Of a stretch of DNA of 64,000 nt, positions 1 to 12,568 are shown one piece after another. The notes beneath the pieces were generated by a model. It worked only from the letters and a program-made list of their open reading frames with translations, had not been told where the DNA came from and searched no databases. The position numbers and the translations under genes are program-made. The first letter of the stretch is position 1, and each line of letters begins with the position of its first letter. Source of the stretch: Anticarsia gemmatalis (Eukaryota > Arthropoda > Insecta > Lepidoptera > Erebidae); contig NC_134765.1 in the NCBI RefSeq assembly GCF_050436995.1, forward strand, positions 11,125,501-11,189,500, written 5' to 3'.

Positions 1-1738
1 ATATTATAAATTGTTATTTGATTCACTAATCCATTAATAAATTAATAATTAAAAGGAAGCATTAACTCAACAATTAAAAATCATTATTATAGTGCTTTAT
101 TTACAACAAAATTCAAATTACCGACGTGTTAAAAAATTGTTATTGCAATGAAAATAACTATTTACAAAAGAAACTTGTTATAACGGTTATTAGTTATCGT
201 TATGGTTATAATAACGGTTGTGAAAACGTTATCGAACCTTTCAAGAGCGATCTCAAGTGTAACAGGGGGGCACTAGTCTTTGATACCGGGAACCCGGTTA
301 CGTCCGCTGAAATAAAAATACACTACATATACTATACATAATATACATGGATAGTGAATATGTAATATGAATATAATACATAGATCGTTACATATGCTAT
401 AATTAAATAAGAAAATTTTGTAATCGATACAATAATTTTAATTAAATCATGATGCAGGAATAATAATATACAGAGTGGAAAATTTAAAAAGAAAATTGTA
501 TTTTTGTCTTCAATTATATAAGTACAGATCGAGAAAAATCTTCGCAAAACACAAATAATAATTGTTATAATATAACAATTGTTTTGTTTATTTGTAACAA
601 AAAATTATATCTCACTGACCTATTCTTATATAAGTAATTGTAACCCCCAACCCATTCCGAAAGGAGACCCTTGCACAGTGCAAAACTGATGGGTTAAAGT
701 TATTTATTTATGTATTAATGGTGGTTCGAATTTGAATAAAAGATTACCTTACAAGTAAGTTTTCATCTATAACTAAGAATTTCATTGAAAATTGTTTTTA
801 AAACAGACTACAATTCAACAATATCACAACACAGTTGTCCATTAAGTACGTGCTCTTTTAAAATGTACGCAATTGATCGTTAAACCGTGTTAATCCTAAA
901 ATCTTCGTTTAACGAGGTCTAATCGAGCAGTTAACGGCGGGTCGTTAGCGGTCATCGGGGGGTTAACCCGAAATGACCGACTATTGATCATTATGTACTG
1001 TATGTTCATATACCAACGCCGTTTACGGGTTAATGGTACATAGGCATGGTAATAAGGCTTTACATCTGATTGTATTTCAGAATGTATAGGAAATAATATT
1101 TAGATTATTTTAAAGGATTAGTCTGTTTTCCATTTTGTCGTATAGGCTGTGTAACATTTAAATGAATTGAATGTTAAACGTGTAACAGTTTTCTATACAA
1201 ATAATCGCGATTGTTAATATACGATAGATGTAGAAATTGGATGTCTGCAAGACCCACCGCGACATAAAAAAAAATAGTTCCGCAATTGGACTGAGTTGCT
1301 TCATTATTTTACCGATAACAGTCGCAATATTAAACCGGGCCACCGAAATATCTCAAGATCAAGATTTTCGCAAATTCTGCTTCACCGGTCAGAAATAAAT
1401 GAAATAAATAAATATTAAGGTACTCACTTGTCTCAACAAATTGTTAATACATAAACCGAGTCTTCTATACCTTAAAACGTTCATATATCGGTCCTCGTTC
1501 ACCGAGCTTGTAAAAACATCTCCCGCTATGGTTTAATTAGTAAATTACAATTAGCGATACACCCCTTTCATTAGACCCTTCTGAAGGATACATTTACATA
1601 CTGTTTGTTCTGAATTGTTTGTGAAACCTACTAATTTAACCGGTTTGTTATTTTGTGGAATTAAAAATTTTATACAATGATTTTTAATTGAGTTTTTGAT
1701 TTATGCTTTCGATATTATTGATGTACTTTTTTTTATAA
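1..1738. other. AT-rich unique sequence, no gene seen
   Basis: No open frame here exceeds about 70 codons and none resembles a known family. I see no tRNA and no recognisable transposon end. Short A/T runs dominate. A slightly GC-richer patch near 920-1000 has no identifiable function. Confidence 0.6.
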
Positions 1739-1928
1739 CCCATTACTGTCCAACTGCAGGGCAAGGGTCTCGTCCCAAACGGGGGAGAGGTTAGGCCTTG
1801 AGTCCACCATGCTGGCCAAGTGCGGGTTAGGGACTTTGCATGCCCTCAATAAATGTATTAAACAAATTTTAGGCATGCAAACCCACTTGCGTGGGTGGTG
1901 CCAACTTAAATTACTTGGCTATCACTGA
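1739..1928 (-). mobile_element. Internally deleted tRNA-derived SINE remnant
   Basis: On the minus strand this matches the SINE at 8533-8868. The tail half (CAGTGGGAC-type 3' end, 'gtggactcaaggcctaacc' block, GGCATGCAAAG) is well preserved. It is joined directly to the tRNA-like head (AGTGATAGCCAAGTAATTTAAG), so the middle, including the B-box region, is lost. No clear target-site duplication remains, suggesting an old copy. Confidence 0.7.
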
Positions 1929-2996
1929 ATTTAGATTATTAAATTGATTAGTTAAACAAAATTTATTAAAGTGGTGTCTTGAAATTTTATTTCTGAATCA
2001 TAAAATTTTATTGAAATAATTAAAAAGTAATAAAAGACACCTATTTCAAAGCAATCGCAATGCATAAACAATACACCCCACTCTCTATAAACAATATAAA
2101 AATGCACAAACACTCCTAGCACTAAAGACAAAAGCCTTTCAATTTAATTAAATTCACAAAAAGAAGGGGTAAGTGTTAAAAAGACAGCGGAAAGAACAAG
2201 TTAATTACATCAAAGGGGTTGCAGTTAAGGGATGCAGGGGACGTAAAATTGAGAGAACGACTTGCGAATAACTAATTTCGGCGATTGCATGAAAAAAAGC
2301 AAAATAAAAGAACTTTGCTGAATGTTAATTAGTTTTTTAAAAGATACTTGAAATGGTAGAGTGTTGGGTAGATTGTTATGGGTTGTTTTTGGGGTGTATT
2401 TTTGTGTTCTACCTGAGTGTAAGTGCTGTAGGGGTGTAATTGTAATTGCGTAGTTGAGAGAGTTAACAAAAAAATATTAAACTTGTGCTCGTAAAAGGTT
2501 CAGGTTTTTAATATAAAGGTTTGATACTTAGCATTTTACTCAAAACGTTTAATGTTATTATTGATTTAGAAATAAGAAGAAACATAATAAAATAATAGAC
2601 CAATAGTGTAGTCAATCAAGAAACCAGCTTTTCCGAAACGGTCAAAATATGATATGACTATTTGAAATCCTTTTATACGAAGTTTACAAAATAAAGGATA
2701 TTTTGAATTTGAATTCAATCGTCAAGACATAGAGTATAAAGGCATTGAACAAATATCTTTCAAAAAATACACACAAAAAGGTACAAAACCACACAACTAA
2801 ACTCACAAAACTAAGTTATTCTATCAAAAACTCGAATGCAGCAATCCACTCAGAATTTGACAACAGTTGAAACAAAAACATCACGACGTTCTAAATGTTC
2901 CCCAATCAATCCGTACAGCGGCCACGTTAATCAAATGAATCGTACACGAGTGGCAGTTCGATTTCCATTGCGGTGTTATTTACCAACGGCCGAATG
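1929..2996. other. AT-rich unique sequence, no gene seen
   Basis: I read no coding exon, RNA gene or transposon end here. Open frames are short and lysine/asparagine-biased, as expected from AT-rich noise. Confidence 0.55.
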
Positions 2997-3124
2997 TTTC
3001 ATAAATATTCTGTTTCATACATGTTTGAATGAACTGCTTTTTAACTTGGCGGTTTAGGGTTAAACCGAGATGTGTAAAAGTGATGGAAATGATGATTAAT
3101 GTTAAAATAGATTATTATGCATAA

Positions 3125-3200
3125 ATTCATACATAATATCACGCCTTTTTCCCACAGGGGTAGACAAAGACCAAATAACGCTGTCAAACAAACTTCCCTT
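3125..3200 (+). repeat. Dispersed moth repeat fragment
   Basis: The stretch around AATATCACGCC, followed by a CACAGGGGTAGACAAAGACC-type block, resembles a fragment common in lepidopteran intergenic DNA. A shorter copy (ACATAATATCACGCC, then TATGCAGAGACCGA) lies at 21427-21462. The parent element is unknown to me; a retroelement-derived fragment is possible. Confidence 0.4.
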
Positions 3201-3409
3201 GCCTCATTCACATCCAAACATCTTGCCATATATCAGTTCATGTAATCATAAAAGTTCTATTTCATACATGTTTAGAATGAACTGCAATTTAACTCGGCGG
3301 TTACCTGCACAACTGAGGACCTTTACTTGGCAACAGATGATGCTGTTGATGTTGTCAAGTTCTAAATTAAAAACTGTATAGGTATCATTATGGTGAGCCA
3401 TCGACATGA

Positions 3410-3491
3410 CAGAGGATAACTACATTTTTCGTATATGAGTTCAAACGCTATTGTATAGATAAACTACCGCTAAATGTGCCTCAGAAACCGG
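3410..3491. mobile_element. Degenerate foldback-MITE copy
   Basis: The right arm at 3453-3491 (ATAGATAAACTACCGC, then TAAATGTGCCTCAGAAACCGG) matches the arms of the elements at 5205-5322 and 62700-62799. The left arm is barely recognisable near 3411-3431. Probably an old copy of the same non-autonomous family. Confidence 0.5.
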
Positions 3492-3700
3492 GGGTTATTA
3501 GAGATGGTGTATGAGGATGTATATAAGTGATGAAAGTGTTGTTTAATATTTCAAAATTACCTTGATAATACATTTTGTGTTTCATACATGTATGAATGAA
3601 CTGCTGTTTATTTCAGCGGTTTAGGATTAAGTCGCGATGTATGAAAATGTATGAGAGTGATGTATGTGTTATTTAAAGTTAAAATAGATTGGTTATATGT

Positions 3701-4190
3701 GATAATACTCGTTGTTATGTTAGTTTGATTATGTGGTGCGAAGTTTTAATAGACAGATTTAAGTTTTGATTAGTGATGAGATGATCAGTTGTTTACTAGC
3801 ATATGCCTGAGGCTTAATCAGGACTGCATTTTTGTTAAAATATAAACTTATGTTGAACTCTAGGCTATAATATCACCCAGATTTTATTTCAACGATTTCG
3901 TGTTAAACATATATCTCAAATTCAAAAGCATTTCATATTATAAACTATCTGCACGATTAATTGGATTAATATCTATTAATATTAGTAATTGTCAGTAATT
4001 GTGAAACAGTAAGTTAACAAACACCCAATATCCACACAAACGTTCCCTCTTATACGAAAAATAGGCTGTATTTGATATACTATTTATTTTCAAATAGAAA
4101 AGTATAAAGCAAGAAACCCATCGTTTTCTATCTCCAGTCTGCGGTGCACAACGCCACCGCAGTCACAGCAAGCGACAAGCTTATTACGAC
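3701..4190. other. Unique sequence, no gene seen
   Basis: AT-rich sequence with no coding, RNA or transposon signature that I can support. Confidence 0.5.
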
Positions 4191-4202
4191 GCTAATTAAA
4201 CG

Positions 4203-4285
4203 CTGCCAATCGTCTGCCAGTCGTCTGTCAATCGCATCGCTATTGCTCGCGATTGTTTGCGATTGCTGCCAATCGCAATCGCGCA
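4203..4285 (+). repeat. Imperfect 11-bp then 10-bp tandem array
   Basis: Three consecutive 11-bp units (consensus CTGCCAATCGT) at 4203-4235 are followed by 10-bp units with the core GCGATTG or its complement to about 4285. All units carry a CG step. Units are diverged, so this is cryptic rather than microsatellite-like. One of several such arrays in the window. Confidence 0.6.
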
Positions 4286-4427
4286 GTTTTGCGGTGGATA
4301 GATATTAGATTTAGTTTAGTGTGCTATGTGTTGGTATAGTCCAAACCTATATTATGAAGGACTGTCTTTCGGGAATTCGTCCTTGAGGCGCCCATAGCCA
4401 GTTGCGCTCACCTCAGTTGGTCTGACA

Positions 4428-4650
4428 ACGATCTGTGGGTGAAGCAACTGTTGACGCGGGCATTCTATAGATGGGTGACCGCATAGTGGTATTTGAGCTG
4501 GGCGTCTGCCTGCTTTGGAGGGCACGTAAAACGTCGGTCCCGGTTGTTGTCTACTAAGATAACAGTCGTTAAGCCACGTCAAAGGCCTTCGGGCGGCTTG
4601 AAAAACTTTGACACTAGGTTGACCACTAACCGATAAGAAGAAGAAGTCCT
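4428..4650 (+). mobile_element. Dispersed retroelement-like repeat ending in (AAG)n
   Basis: Shares long stretches with 62957-63184, including ACGATCTGTGGG, TAGTGGTATTTGAGCTGGGC, CTTTGGAGGGCACGTA and GTTGTCTACTAAGATAACAG. It finishes in a GATAAGAAGAAGAAG simple tail. I recognise the sequence as a widespread lepidopteran repeat, but not its class. The short simple-repeat 3' end fits a LINE- or SINE-type element. An open frame on the minus strand here has no family resemblance and is treated as accidental. Confidence 0.65.
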
Positions 4651-4785
4651 TGAAACAATTCTTATCAAATTGGAGCATGAAGAACGTTAAAACGGTGATA
4701 TAATATGCACTTTTTTTTAGTCCATCGACCCGGCAAAAGAAATGATGAGCTCTAGTAGAGTTAAAATGGTGCTGGATATTTTGGG

Positions 4786-4804
4786 TTTATTTATTTATTT
4801 ATTT
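4786..4804 (+). repeat. (ATTT)n microsatellite
   Basis: A short run of about five TTTA units. This type commonly marks the tails of retroelements, but no element is recognisable immediately upstream. Confidence 0.7.
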
Positions 4805-5204
4805 GATGATTATTGTTCTATATTAGTGCTATCTGTGTATCTATGACTTGTATGTTTGCGTCTTCCTTAAAAAAAAGGCAGAAAAGTCTTTTCATGTTAT
4901 TATAATGATATTAACAAGAAATCAAACATTCTATAATAAAGTTTTTTAATTAAAAGTTAATTATAAATTCTAAAACGTAATATTAAAATAGCTTTTAATT
5001 ATACTTTACAAGTTAACGTAAAGCTAATAATAACAAAACAACAGACTATTCTTAGTAAAGTCGATCATCTTCAGTCTTGAATATTTAACAACCACTACTT
5101 TCGTAAAAGCTTTTAAAAATGGCTTTTCATAGAATTATAAAATTAATAAGTTTGAAATGATTAGTTTAATACTTAATTAACAAAGATATCTGTCTGCTTC
5201 ATGC

Positions 5205-5322
5205 CCGGTTACTGAGTTACATTTAGCGGTAGTTTATCTATTCCAACTGTCATGTTTATAATATGAGCTTATACCCTATTGAATAGATAAACTAGGGCTA
5301 AATGTACCTCAGAAATCGACGG
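5205..5322. mobile_element. Foldback MITE, ~118 bp
   Basis: A left arm (CCGGTTACTGAG, then TACATTTAGCGGTAGTTTAT) is mirrored by a right arm (ATAGATAAACTAGGGC, then TAAATGTACCTCAGAAA). The arms are about 35 bp around a ~45 bp centre, and no protein is encoded. It shares its arms with 62700-62799 and 3410-3491. I could not define a target-site duplication, so the superfamily is open. Confidence 0.65.
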
Positions 5323-8300
5323 TAAGTGATTTAAAGAAGGAACAACAAATCAATGTACTGGGTTCGATTCAAAGATCTTGAAATATACAATCAAATAATT
5401 TTTCTGATAAAAATTCCATCAGAAAAATCTCCAATGGCTTTCATAAATACACAATATTAAACTTTACATTACGAAAATTAACCAAAGGCTTTATATAGGT
5501 ATTTATCACTCATTACAATTTTCAGAGCAATACATTAACAAAATCGGTGAGCTCTCCAACCACGAGGTTCATTGACCTCAAATATTTGCGTAGAACCGTC
5601 AACAGTAATTATAATTGAATAACAATATAATTAAACTGAACACTCTGAACACTGAACAACTGGCGAACAACCTGATTGAACAATATTAAAGCTGTTTCAA
5701 TGATTGAACGTAGTAACCTTTTATAGCTAACGGTACGGACACGATACGACTTAATTGATTTTCCGTTTACGCATTTGTTAAGCTGAAGAGCTAAGTGTGG
5801 GAATTAAATCGCCCATTGCAGTTCCAATTATGCGCTTAGTTAGTAGGCTGTTAAAGTTCAATGACTGGCTGAAACTAGACTATTTGTCTGGTTGAAATCC
5901 GACTGCGTTCAAAATAAGCATTTAGTGGGAGGCCGCACAACGGTTTTTATTCGCGTCGTTTTTGTACTTGTGGAAACGCATGTATCCGATCACACTGACT
6001 GACAGATTAATTCGCATTAAATAAAGCTTGCACTCGTAAACGGTGCTAATTTCCCGCGAAGTGTGTAGGCTAAACGGTTCGCGGTACCGGAAAAACCGTA
6101 GTCCAATTCAGGCTTGCAGTTAAAAATTAGGTATGGATTCACTAAACGAATGTATTAAATGTTCATTTATAGTTTAAAGGTTACTTTCATCATAACCTAA
6201 TCAACACATTTTAGATACGACATAAACAAAACATTGCCATGTCGTTGTCGTCTCGTCAACTATAAAAGTCCCACAACAAAATGGATATCGAAAAATACGA
6301 ACCGTTTTCAGGTAGCGCCGAGGGAGCCGGGTTTTCGGGTTATTATACAGACACAATATAAACGAATATGTTTTACTTTCACAATAAATATTCCACCGGC
6401 GGGTTATGGGTCCGAATGTAAAGGGTTATTGGTGTATGGACATATTTGAGAGCAAATTGATTGTAATGACTCTTTTTATAATTTTGCATCATTCTGTTTT
6501 CACTGAATGGCAGAGAATTCATAAATAGACTTTTTTGTCCGTCTGTGAAGCACGTTTTTGCGATTAAACTGCTAAAAAACTTAGCATATTACCCGAGATG
6601 TAGTGACGTGCATGTGATCGAAAAAGCTTGTTAAATAAAGTCAGAACAGCTTTATTAGTCGTAGAAAGTCTACCCACCACTATTTTTATATGAAACTCGG
6701 CACCTTCAGTTATACTTTTGCCGTGGGTGTACCATGTCATATTGCTTGAAAACAAATAGCATTTTACCCCTCCGAATAATATTCTTCTATCTATTGCCAT
6801 TAGAGTATCCCTACATATTTATTACTATCATACTTATATGCTAATATGTTCAATGTTCATAGAGTCTTAGTCTTCGATTATTCAGGGCAGCAACACAGTT
6901 CAATAACGTCACAAGTAACAACTCCAAAACACTTTCATTATTCATGCGACTCTCAGATTATATTTTATCCCATTTTTTCTGTCCATTGTTTTGTTCTTAT
7001 AAATAAAATATAATTTCTCCATCGTTTACGAATTCATGCCGTTTTTATTTGCCTTTAGCGAGAAAATATTGTTTAGCTTTATTTTTTGTTTCTTTGATCA
7101 TGGGTTTTTGTTAGAGAGAGACGGAAGATGGTCGTAAAGTGTAAGAAAGGGTGCGTTTATAAAGGTGTCGCGTTTGGTCCGGATTCTGCGTCAAAACGGA
7201 TTATGAGTTTTCAAAGCCTGTCCCCTGTGGCTATTGCGGCGGAAAATTGAAAAATACCCCGTTTTCACCCGAGGTGTCTGCTTAGAGATGGCACCCAGTT
7301 TTTGTAATAGCTAATAGAGATTGTAGCGAGTTGTGCAACAGCCGATAAGTGAGCAAGTGTTGATTGTGAAGTGTGATTTAACTTTGTGGACACTGTTATT
7401 CAAGCTTTAGAGAAGGTTTAAATTTAGGTGTAGAATGTAGATAATTGCTAAGAAATAAAACCAAAAAGAAAAATAAGTCAAACGGTAGACGAGCCCATTT
7501 TGAAGCCTTTAGGTAGCATTCAACGTGTTGACACTAGGTTTAATTTTACCAATGCATGATACATAAAACAGTTTTATTAACAGCGTGTATAAAGTAAAGA
7601 TTACCAAGTACAAATAGCGACTGAAATTTTCTTGTTTCATGTGTCAAAATCTGTGTGGAAATTGGCGTTCGCCCTAAATTCGCCCTAAGTCGGTTATTCA
7701 GAGTTTATTGTAGGGACGAGAGGGCCGAGTGCGTCATTACAATATTAAACGAACTTGTTAAATAATTTGCTTTGTGATTTTTTAAAGGGAATATTTTTTA
7801 TGTTTTCGGTCGGATTATTTTTTTATTTGATGAATTTTACTCTAGTTATTAGATTTAGGTTGTATTTACGAGTAAGATATATAAACGTTTGTTTAAAAGA
7901 TTCTTTTTTCGTTTAAAAATCTCTTTAAATGCTAAGAGACTAATATTATGCTTAATTGAGGTTATTAAATAAGTTAACCATTTTTGTGACATTATAAGCA
8001 AGCTCATTAAACTATTTTCGAAAACCAACTCCGAAAAAAAAGTTAGGCAATTAATATCTAGAAAATTCGAAATATAACTTAATGCACCCGAATGAGGCAA
8101 GAAAAGTTTGTAAGGATCGTACCAAGTGGCGTTCTTTATTATCCCTATAGCGTGAAAGGCGTGATATTATGTACGTATGTATGTAAAATGTAAAATCTTT
8201 TTTCCCTACAAGCCAAGCAAACAAAATAAAACACACAAAGGTATATAGGTAATAAATTACTATCAGATATACCTCCTATGTATGTAGGACTAGGTAGTAC

Positions 8301-8522
8301 ATAAAATGATATATAAAGGTAATATATTAATGGCGCACTTTAGTATTAATAGAAACGATAGGAATTATTTATTGTTTCTTGATCGTTGTCTCGTATTTGT
8401 GTTGCGAAGATTATTTGAGTATACATAAAGATACAATAAGTAATTAAAGATCAGAAGGATCTGCGGCAAAATGCTTGTTTCTAAGAGAGAAATAGAAAAT
8501 AATTCTGGAAACCAAAATTATC
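5323..8522. other. 3.2 kb without recognisable gene or element
   Basis: Mostly AT-rich single-copy-looking sequence. A GC-richer stretch near 7130-7330 stands out by base composition only, with no open frame or motif to name. Small open frames at 6234-6449 and 7855-8236 have no family resemblance and are probably chance. Confidence 0.5.
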
Positions 8523-8878
8523 ATCAATACGATAATAATAAATAATAATAAATTTAACCCATTAATGTCCCACTGCTGGGCAAGGGTCTCCTCCCGTAAT
8601 GAGGGAGGGGTTAGGCCTTGAGTCCACCACGCTGGCCAAGTGCGGGTTGGGGACTTTGCATGCCCTCAATAAATGATTTTAAACAAATTTTAGGCATGCA
8701 AGGTTTCCTCACGACGTTTTCCTTCACATTTGGAGCAAGTGACAATTATTTCTAATACACACATAACTTCGAAAAGTCATTGGTGTGTTGCCTCGGGTTC
8801 GAACCTGCGACCACTGGCGTGGGAGGTGTCAACTTATACCACTCGGCTATCACTGCTCCTCAAGTCAAATCAATACGA
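8523..8878 (-). mobile_element. Near-complete tRNA-derived SINE with target-site duplication
   Basis: Read on the minus strand, the head has an A box (TAGCCGAGTGG, 8839-8849) and a B box (GGTTCGAACCC, 8795-8805). A body with ATTAGAAATAATTGTCAC and GGCATGCAAAGTCC follows, then a tail ending CAGCAGTGGGACATTAATGG and a TTA-rich simple repeat. The direct repeat ATCAATACGA flanks it at 8523-8532 and 8869-8878, which supports LINE-mediated insertion. This is the most complete copy of the family here. It resembles SINEs described from noctuid moths, though I cannot assign the family name. It encodes no protein and would depend on a partner LINE. Confidence 0.85.
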
Positions 8879-9059
8879 ATACATTTAAATTTGTTATTCT
8901 CTAACGAGTTCTACTCTGCAAGTTTCTACACAACCTTGTCCTTTCGTGGGGTTTAATGTAGGTAATACGTTTATAAAGCATGACAAACAGTCAAAACTTA
9001 CAAAGTTTTGACTTTATATTAAGTTGTTATAAATAAGAAAACCTTTCACGAGTCAATAT

Positions 9060-9168
9060 CATTTCATCATATCATTGGACAACTCACACACGGTCATTTG
9101 ATTCCAAATACGGCAGAGCATGTACTATGGTAACCAAACAACTGATGAACATACTTATATACTTCTTA
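9060..9168 (-). mobile_element. Retroelement 3' tail fragment
   Basis: The minus strand carries GGAATCAAATGACCGTGTGT followed by GAGTTGTCC. The same block recurs at 16199-16245 and 34855-34885 on the plus strand, where it is followed by an ATTT-rich simple tail. A conserved 3' end with variable 5' extent is the usual pattern of 5'-truncated non-LTR elements. The coding part is absent. Confidence 0.55.
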
Positions 9169-11807
9169 GTACATAATCATAAAAGAATGACATCAATAAT
9201 CTGTTAATAAGAAGAATATAGAATCGAAAAAATATATTCCACAAATCAATTTTTCCAAATTCAACCCTTTGAAATTGTCACAGCTCGTTCAACAGATGTC
9301 GCTAATGAGTTAGATAAACACACGTCGTCGCCGCGGGGTGATTTCATCTCAAACAATTCAATCGAGAAGCTGAAACTTATTGATTTTGTTCCTGCCACTA
9401 GCTCCAGGCTTTTGTGGAGACAACTTTGACTTAGGTATTTGAAAGAGTATTTCTGTGATGGTATTAAATTAGGGAGGTTAGGAGTAATTAAAAAAAAATG
9501 TCTGATGTCTGAAAACTGAATGTTACATTGGTTGGCACATTTTTAAACCTATGCTTGACAATAAAACAAAATCTTTTTTCAATTGTGGGCTTATGACATA
9601 TAATAATATTAATAAAAAATTGCCCCTAAATCCTTATCAAGACGTTTGCACAATAGAACAATTATGCACAATGTAAGATTTTAAACTGATACTACCTTTA
9701 ATTACTAGATGTTTACGTGTGAACTTAATATTTGTGACTGCACGCAAAGTGCTCAGACAGAATTGGTAATCAGTTACAGCGTCTTATATGATTTATTTAC
9801 TGTACAATACCACAGTATTAAAACGCTTACGTAAAATTAAATGATAATGACAAAAGCCAAGCACGTTTTAACATCTGCAAACGAAACAGCTAAACGATCA
9901 ACTGCAAAAACCGCCATCATTCGAAAGTTACACGGATTCAGTTCCAAAAAACATCCAGCCGGGAACATTCACAAAAGTTGTCAAATGAAAAAGGCCTGTT
10001 AAAATTTCCATACCGTGTTCTGAGCGGAACAGTGAATCATTTACAGTTCAACAAGGGGGTGAAAGTGGGTGGAGGGGTTGAAAAGTGCGGACGCAACAGA
10101 GGGTTAGTGACGTCACGAGCCCACAATCGCAATAAGCCGCCCTATATTAGTGTTCGGTTACCGTTATGGGGTTGATTATAGGTTCTTGGGTTTGAAGTCT
10201 CCTAAGCCAAGGGGCTTAGCGACTGTCTGAGAATGGCCTGGATTGTAGTGTTTGAGTGATTAAGTTCAAATATGGCACTTTAAATTATATTTCGACAGAT
10301 GTAGAGCCAAAACCATACCTCAGACTTTAATATATATATTAGTTCAGGCAGCAAAAAATCCCATATTCATTGAAACACACAACAATACTCCAGAAGAATA
10401 TTCGGTACTTCACAACTTTTCTGCTAAACATTCTGAAATGATAATTGCAACAGTACAAGTATTCCACTTTGACAAAGCAACCCCAATTCCCCATTAACTA
10501 TATCTGAGCACAAAACAAGGAAAACTCATAACAATAAAATATCGGCCACTTTATTAAAACCGCTGCAAACCGCTCGCAACTAGTTACAGCCAGAACAAAC
10601 CGGTTTTAATTAGAAGGGCGTGGGGGTGGAGGGTGTGCTTATCATTTAGATTACCTAGGACTTTTCCGACGTCCTATTCCTAGTAGTAACGTCGTCCACT
10701 AACTTTTAATTAGTTTTCTTTTACTAGCTAAGAGATTAAAGAGTTTCTTTTTATGTTGTCAACGCGTTTATAAATAGCACCCTGTATGTTGAGTTGTGGT
10801 TTTTGTTAATTAATTTTGAGCTCGGTTTTACTGTTGTTTGAATGTATTAAATTTTGAAAGCAACGTTATATTATTACCGTGTTCCTCTTTGTGGTTTAAT
10901 AGAAATGAACGTTTTAAATGCCAATTTGCACCAAACAGTTGCACAGTTGTATTAATTTGGAGCTAAAAAGTATCTGTAAATAACTTTTATTTAAATGACA
11001 GATTAAACGAAAAAGACATTTAAAGACAATTGAAATAGATTGATATTGCTGACTTCGAATTTTAAACCTGTCTGCTCAATAAAATGGAGAAAACCCTAAG
11101 AAGCGGGTTAAATAAAAATATAACGACGATTCCTTTCTAATACTACTTTTCTAAGAAATACATTTTCATTTTAAAACTTACGATCTTTCAATTTGGAAAA
11201 AAAATATTTAAGAAAAAACTACAGCCTATCTAACGTACTAACAATTTCCTTCACCACGGTAGTTATTTCAGTGCACATTAACGGATGTCTGTCACAGTAC
11301 ATTGCGGGCTGCGGGTCGCGCGTCACGCGCCGCTCCGCAATCTCGCAAGACGTGTACAGCTGACAAATTGAATTCTACCACTAGGGGCACCACGTTTGCG
11401 CGACATGTAAGTTTTTCTAGAGGGAGCTAAATTGCATTTGTGTTTAGTTTTTTGTTTAGTGCAAGGATGTTTGTTATTTCAAAGGTAACTTAGTATAATA
11501 AAAGTTTACTCTTATTAAGGTTGATAATTTTACGTGTAATAAGAATTATTTAATCTTTTAATTTAATTTCGGTGTATCGACACGTGAGTTTTAAAGTAAT
11601 AAAAATTAGAATATCTTAACTATGCAGGGTACTTAACTTTCTTACATACTGTAATTGGCTAACAGATGTATTTTTCCTGCTTTACTCCAATTACGCACAT
11701 ACTACCATTCCGTACCATTAACATGTATTGTTGAATCCAGCATTATCCTGGACCACAAATATACTATCACAATTCATCTTAGTCTTATTATTTATTCTTA
11801 TTTAGTC
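9169..11807. other. 2.6 kb without recognisable gene
   Basis: AT-rich with two CpG-richer patches: 10060-10150, which holds a CRE palindrome, and 11290-11360, which holds GCGCGTCACGCGC. Neither has a convincing open frame. They may be regulatory, but the sequence alone does not show that. Confidence 0.5.
10108..10115. promoter_or_regulatory. Perfect CRE/ATF palindrome
   Basis: TGACGTCA, the consensus full site for CREB/ATF bZIP factors, lies in a locally GC-richer patch. A single 8-mer is weak evidence, but seven occur in the window against fewer than one expected. Confidence 0.3.
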
Positions 11808-11898
11808 CCCAACTTGCACTTGGCCAACGTGGTGGACTCAAGGCCCTTCTCCCTTGTTTGGGCGGAGACTAGGCCAGCAGTGAGACAGAAATAGATAA
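11808..11898 (+). mobile_element. SINE tail fragment
   Basis: Plus-strand copy of the tail of the SINE at 8533-8868: CACTTGGCCAACGTGGTGGA, CTCAAGGCCC, then GGCCAGCAGTGAGACAGAAA. It is 5'-truncated and diverged, with no head. Confidence 0.65.
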
Positions 11899-12355
11899 AA
11901 AAATATATATCTTAATATCAAAATAAGCATCCATTTCAACATTAACTTCTTCAAATAAATCACATTTCTAAAGCAAAATATTCCACACTGATACATGTAA
12001 AAGTTAGCGATATAATTTGGCGAGTGAAATTCATTCGAGTAGTAGTGCTCGTTTCAGCTCCGTATGTTGGCCGGATAACTCAATGAACGCTGCGTGTAAA
12101 AGTTATAGCAGTTGATGTTCAAAGCTCACTGTGAAAATGTACAGTTTGATTTAAACTGAAACGTAGTTTTAAGGATAAGTTGTGAATAACTACCGAAATG
12201 TAACTAACTTGTTCTGTTTTACTATAAATTTGATTAGTTTGAAATGTTAAATAATAACTGCTTCTGTGGCGTGGTCGGTAGTGTATCCGAGAGCTCATGA
12301 AAATTCGGTTTTTTTTATTTTTATTTTATTTTAGAATAATTTTTATTTTAGAATA

Positions 12356-12568
12356 CACTGCCACCGTGGAGCAGTGGGTAAGGTCATCACGCATCTACTA
12401 TTGTGTTGGGAGGTCGTAGGTTCGATTCCCACACGGAACAATTATATTTATGCGATTCACAAATAGTTGTTTCGGGTCTTGTTTTACAATGTGTCCATCG
12501 TTTGTATGTTTGTAAAAATTCCCGCAACGCAAGAGAAATTCTTAGGGCGAGAGGTGCCTTAAAAAAAA
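12356..12568 (+). mobile_element. tRNA-derived SINE, head to A-tail
   Basis: The head reads GTGGAGCAGTGGGTAAGGTC with a B box GGTTCGATTCC near 12420. It is followed by a body with TTGTTTCGGGTCTTG and GTTTGTATGTTTGTAAAA, ending in an eight-base A run at 12561-12568. The same element lies inverted at 50942-51156. The head is tRNA-like but does not fold into a full cloverleaf, so it is not a tRNA gene. It is a different SINE family from the one at 8533-8868, and no target duplication is clear. Confidence 0.75.

Larger units (their letters stand above)
3013..3700 (+). repeat. Local three-copy dispersed repeat
   Basis: Three diverged copies begin at 3013, 3260 and 3580, each opening with TTTCATACATG, then GAATGAACTGC, then a GGCGGTT/CAGCGGTTTAGG block. 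Copies 1 and 3 stay similar for over 100 bp, down to a shared GTTAAAATAGATT. Copy 2 breaks off after about 50 bp. Spacings of 247 and 320 bp suggest local duplication followed by indels. No coding potential is visible. Confidence 0.6.

Noticed and set aside
4352..4678. 108-codon minus-strand open frame
   Set aside because: It lies inside a dispersed repeat and is not maintained in the second copy at 62957-63184.
11290..11360. CpG-rich patch as a promoter
   Set aside because: No TATA or initiator arrangement, transcript evidence or following open frame can be seen; base composition alone is insufficient.
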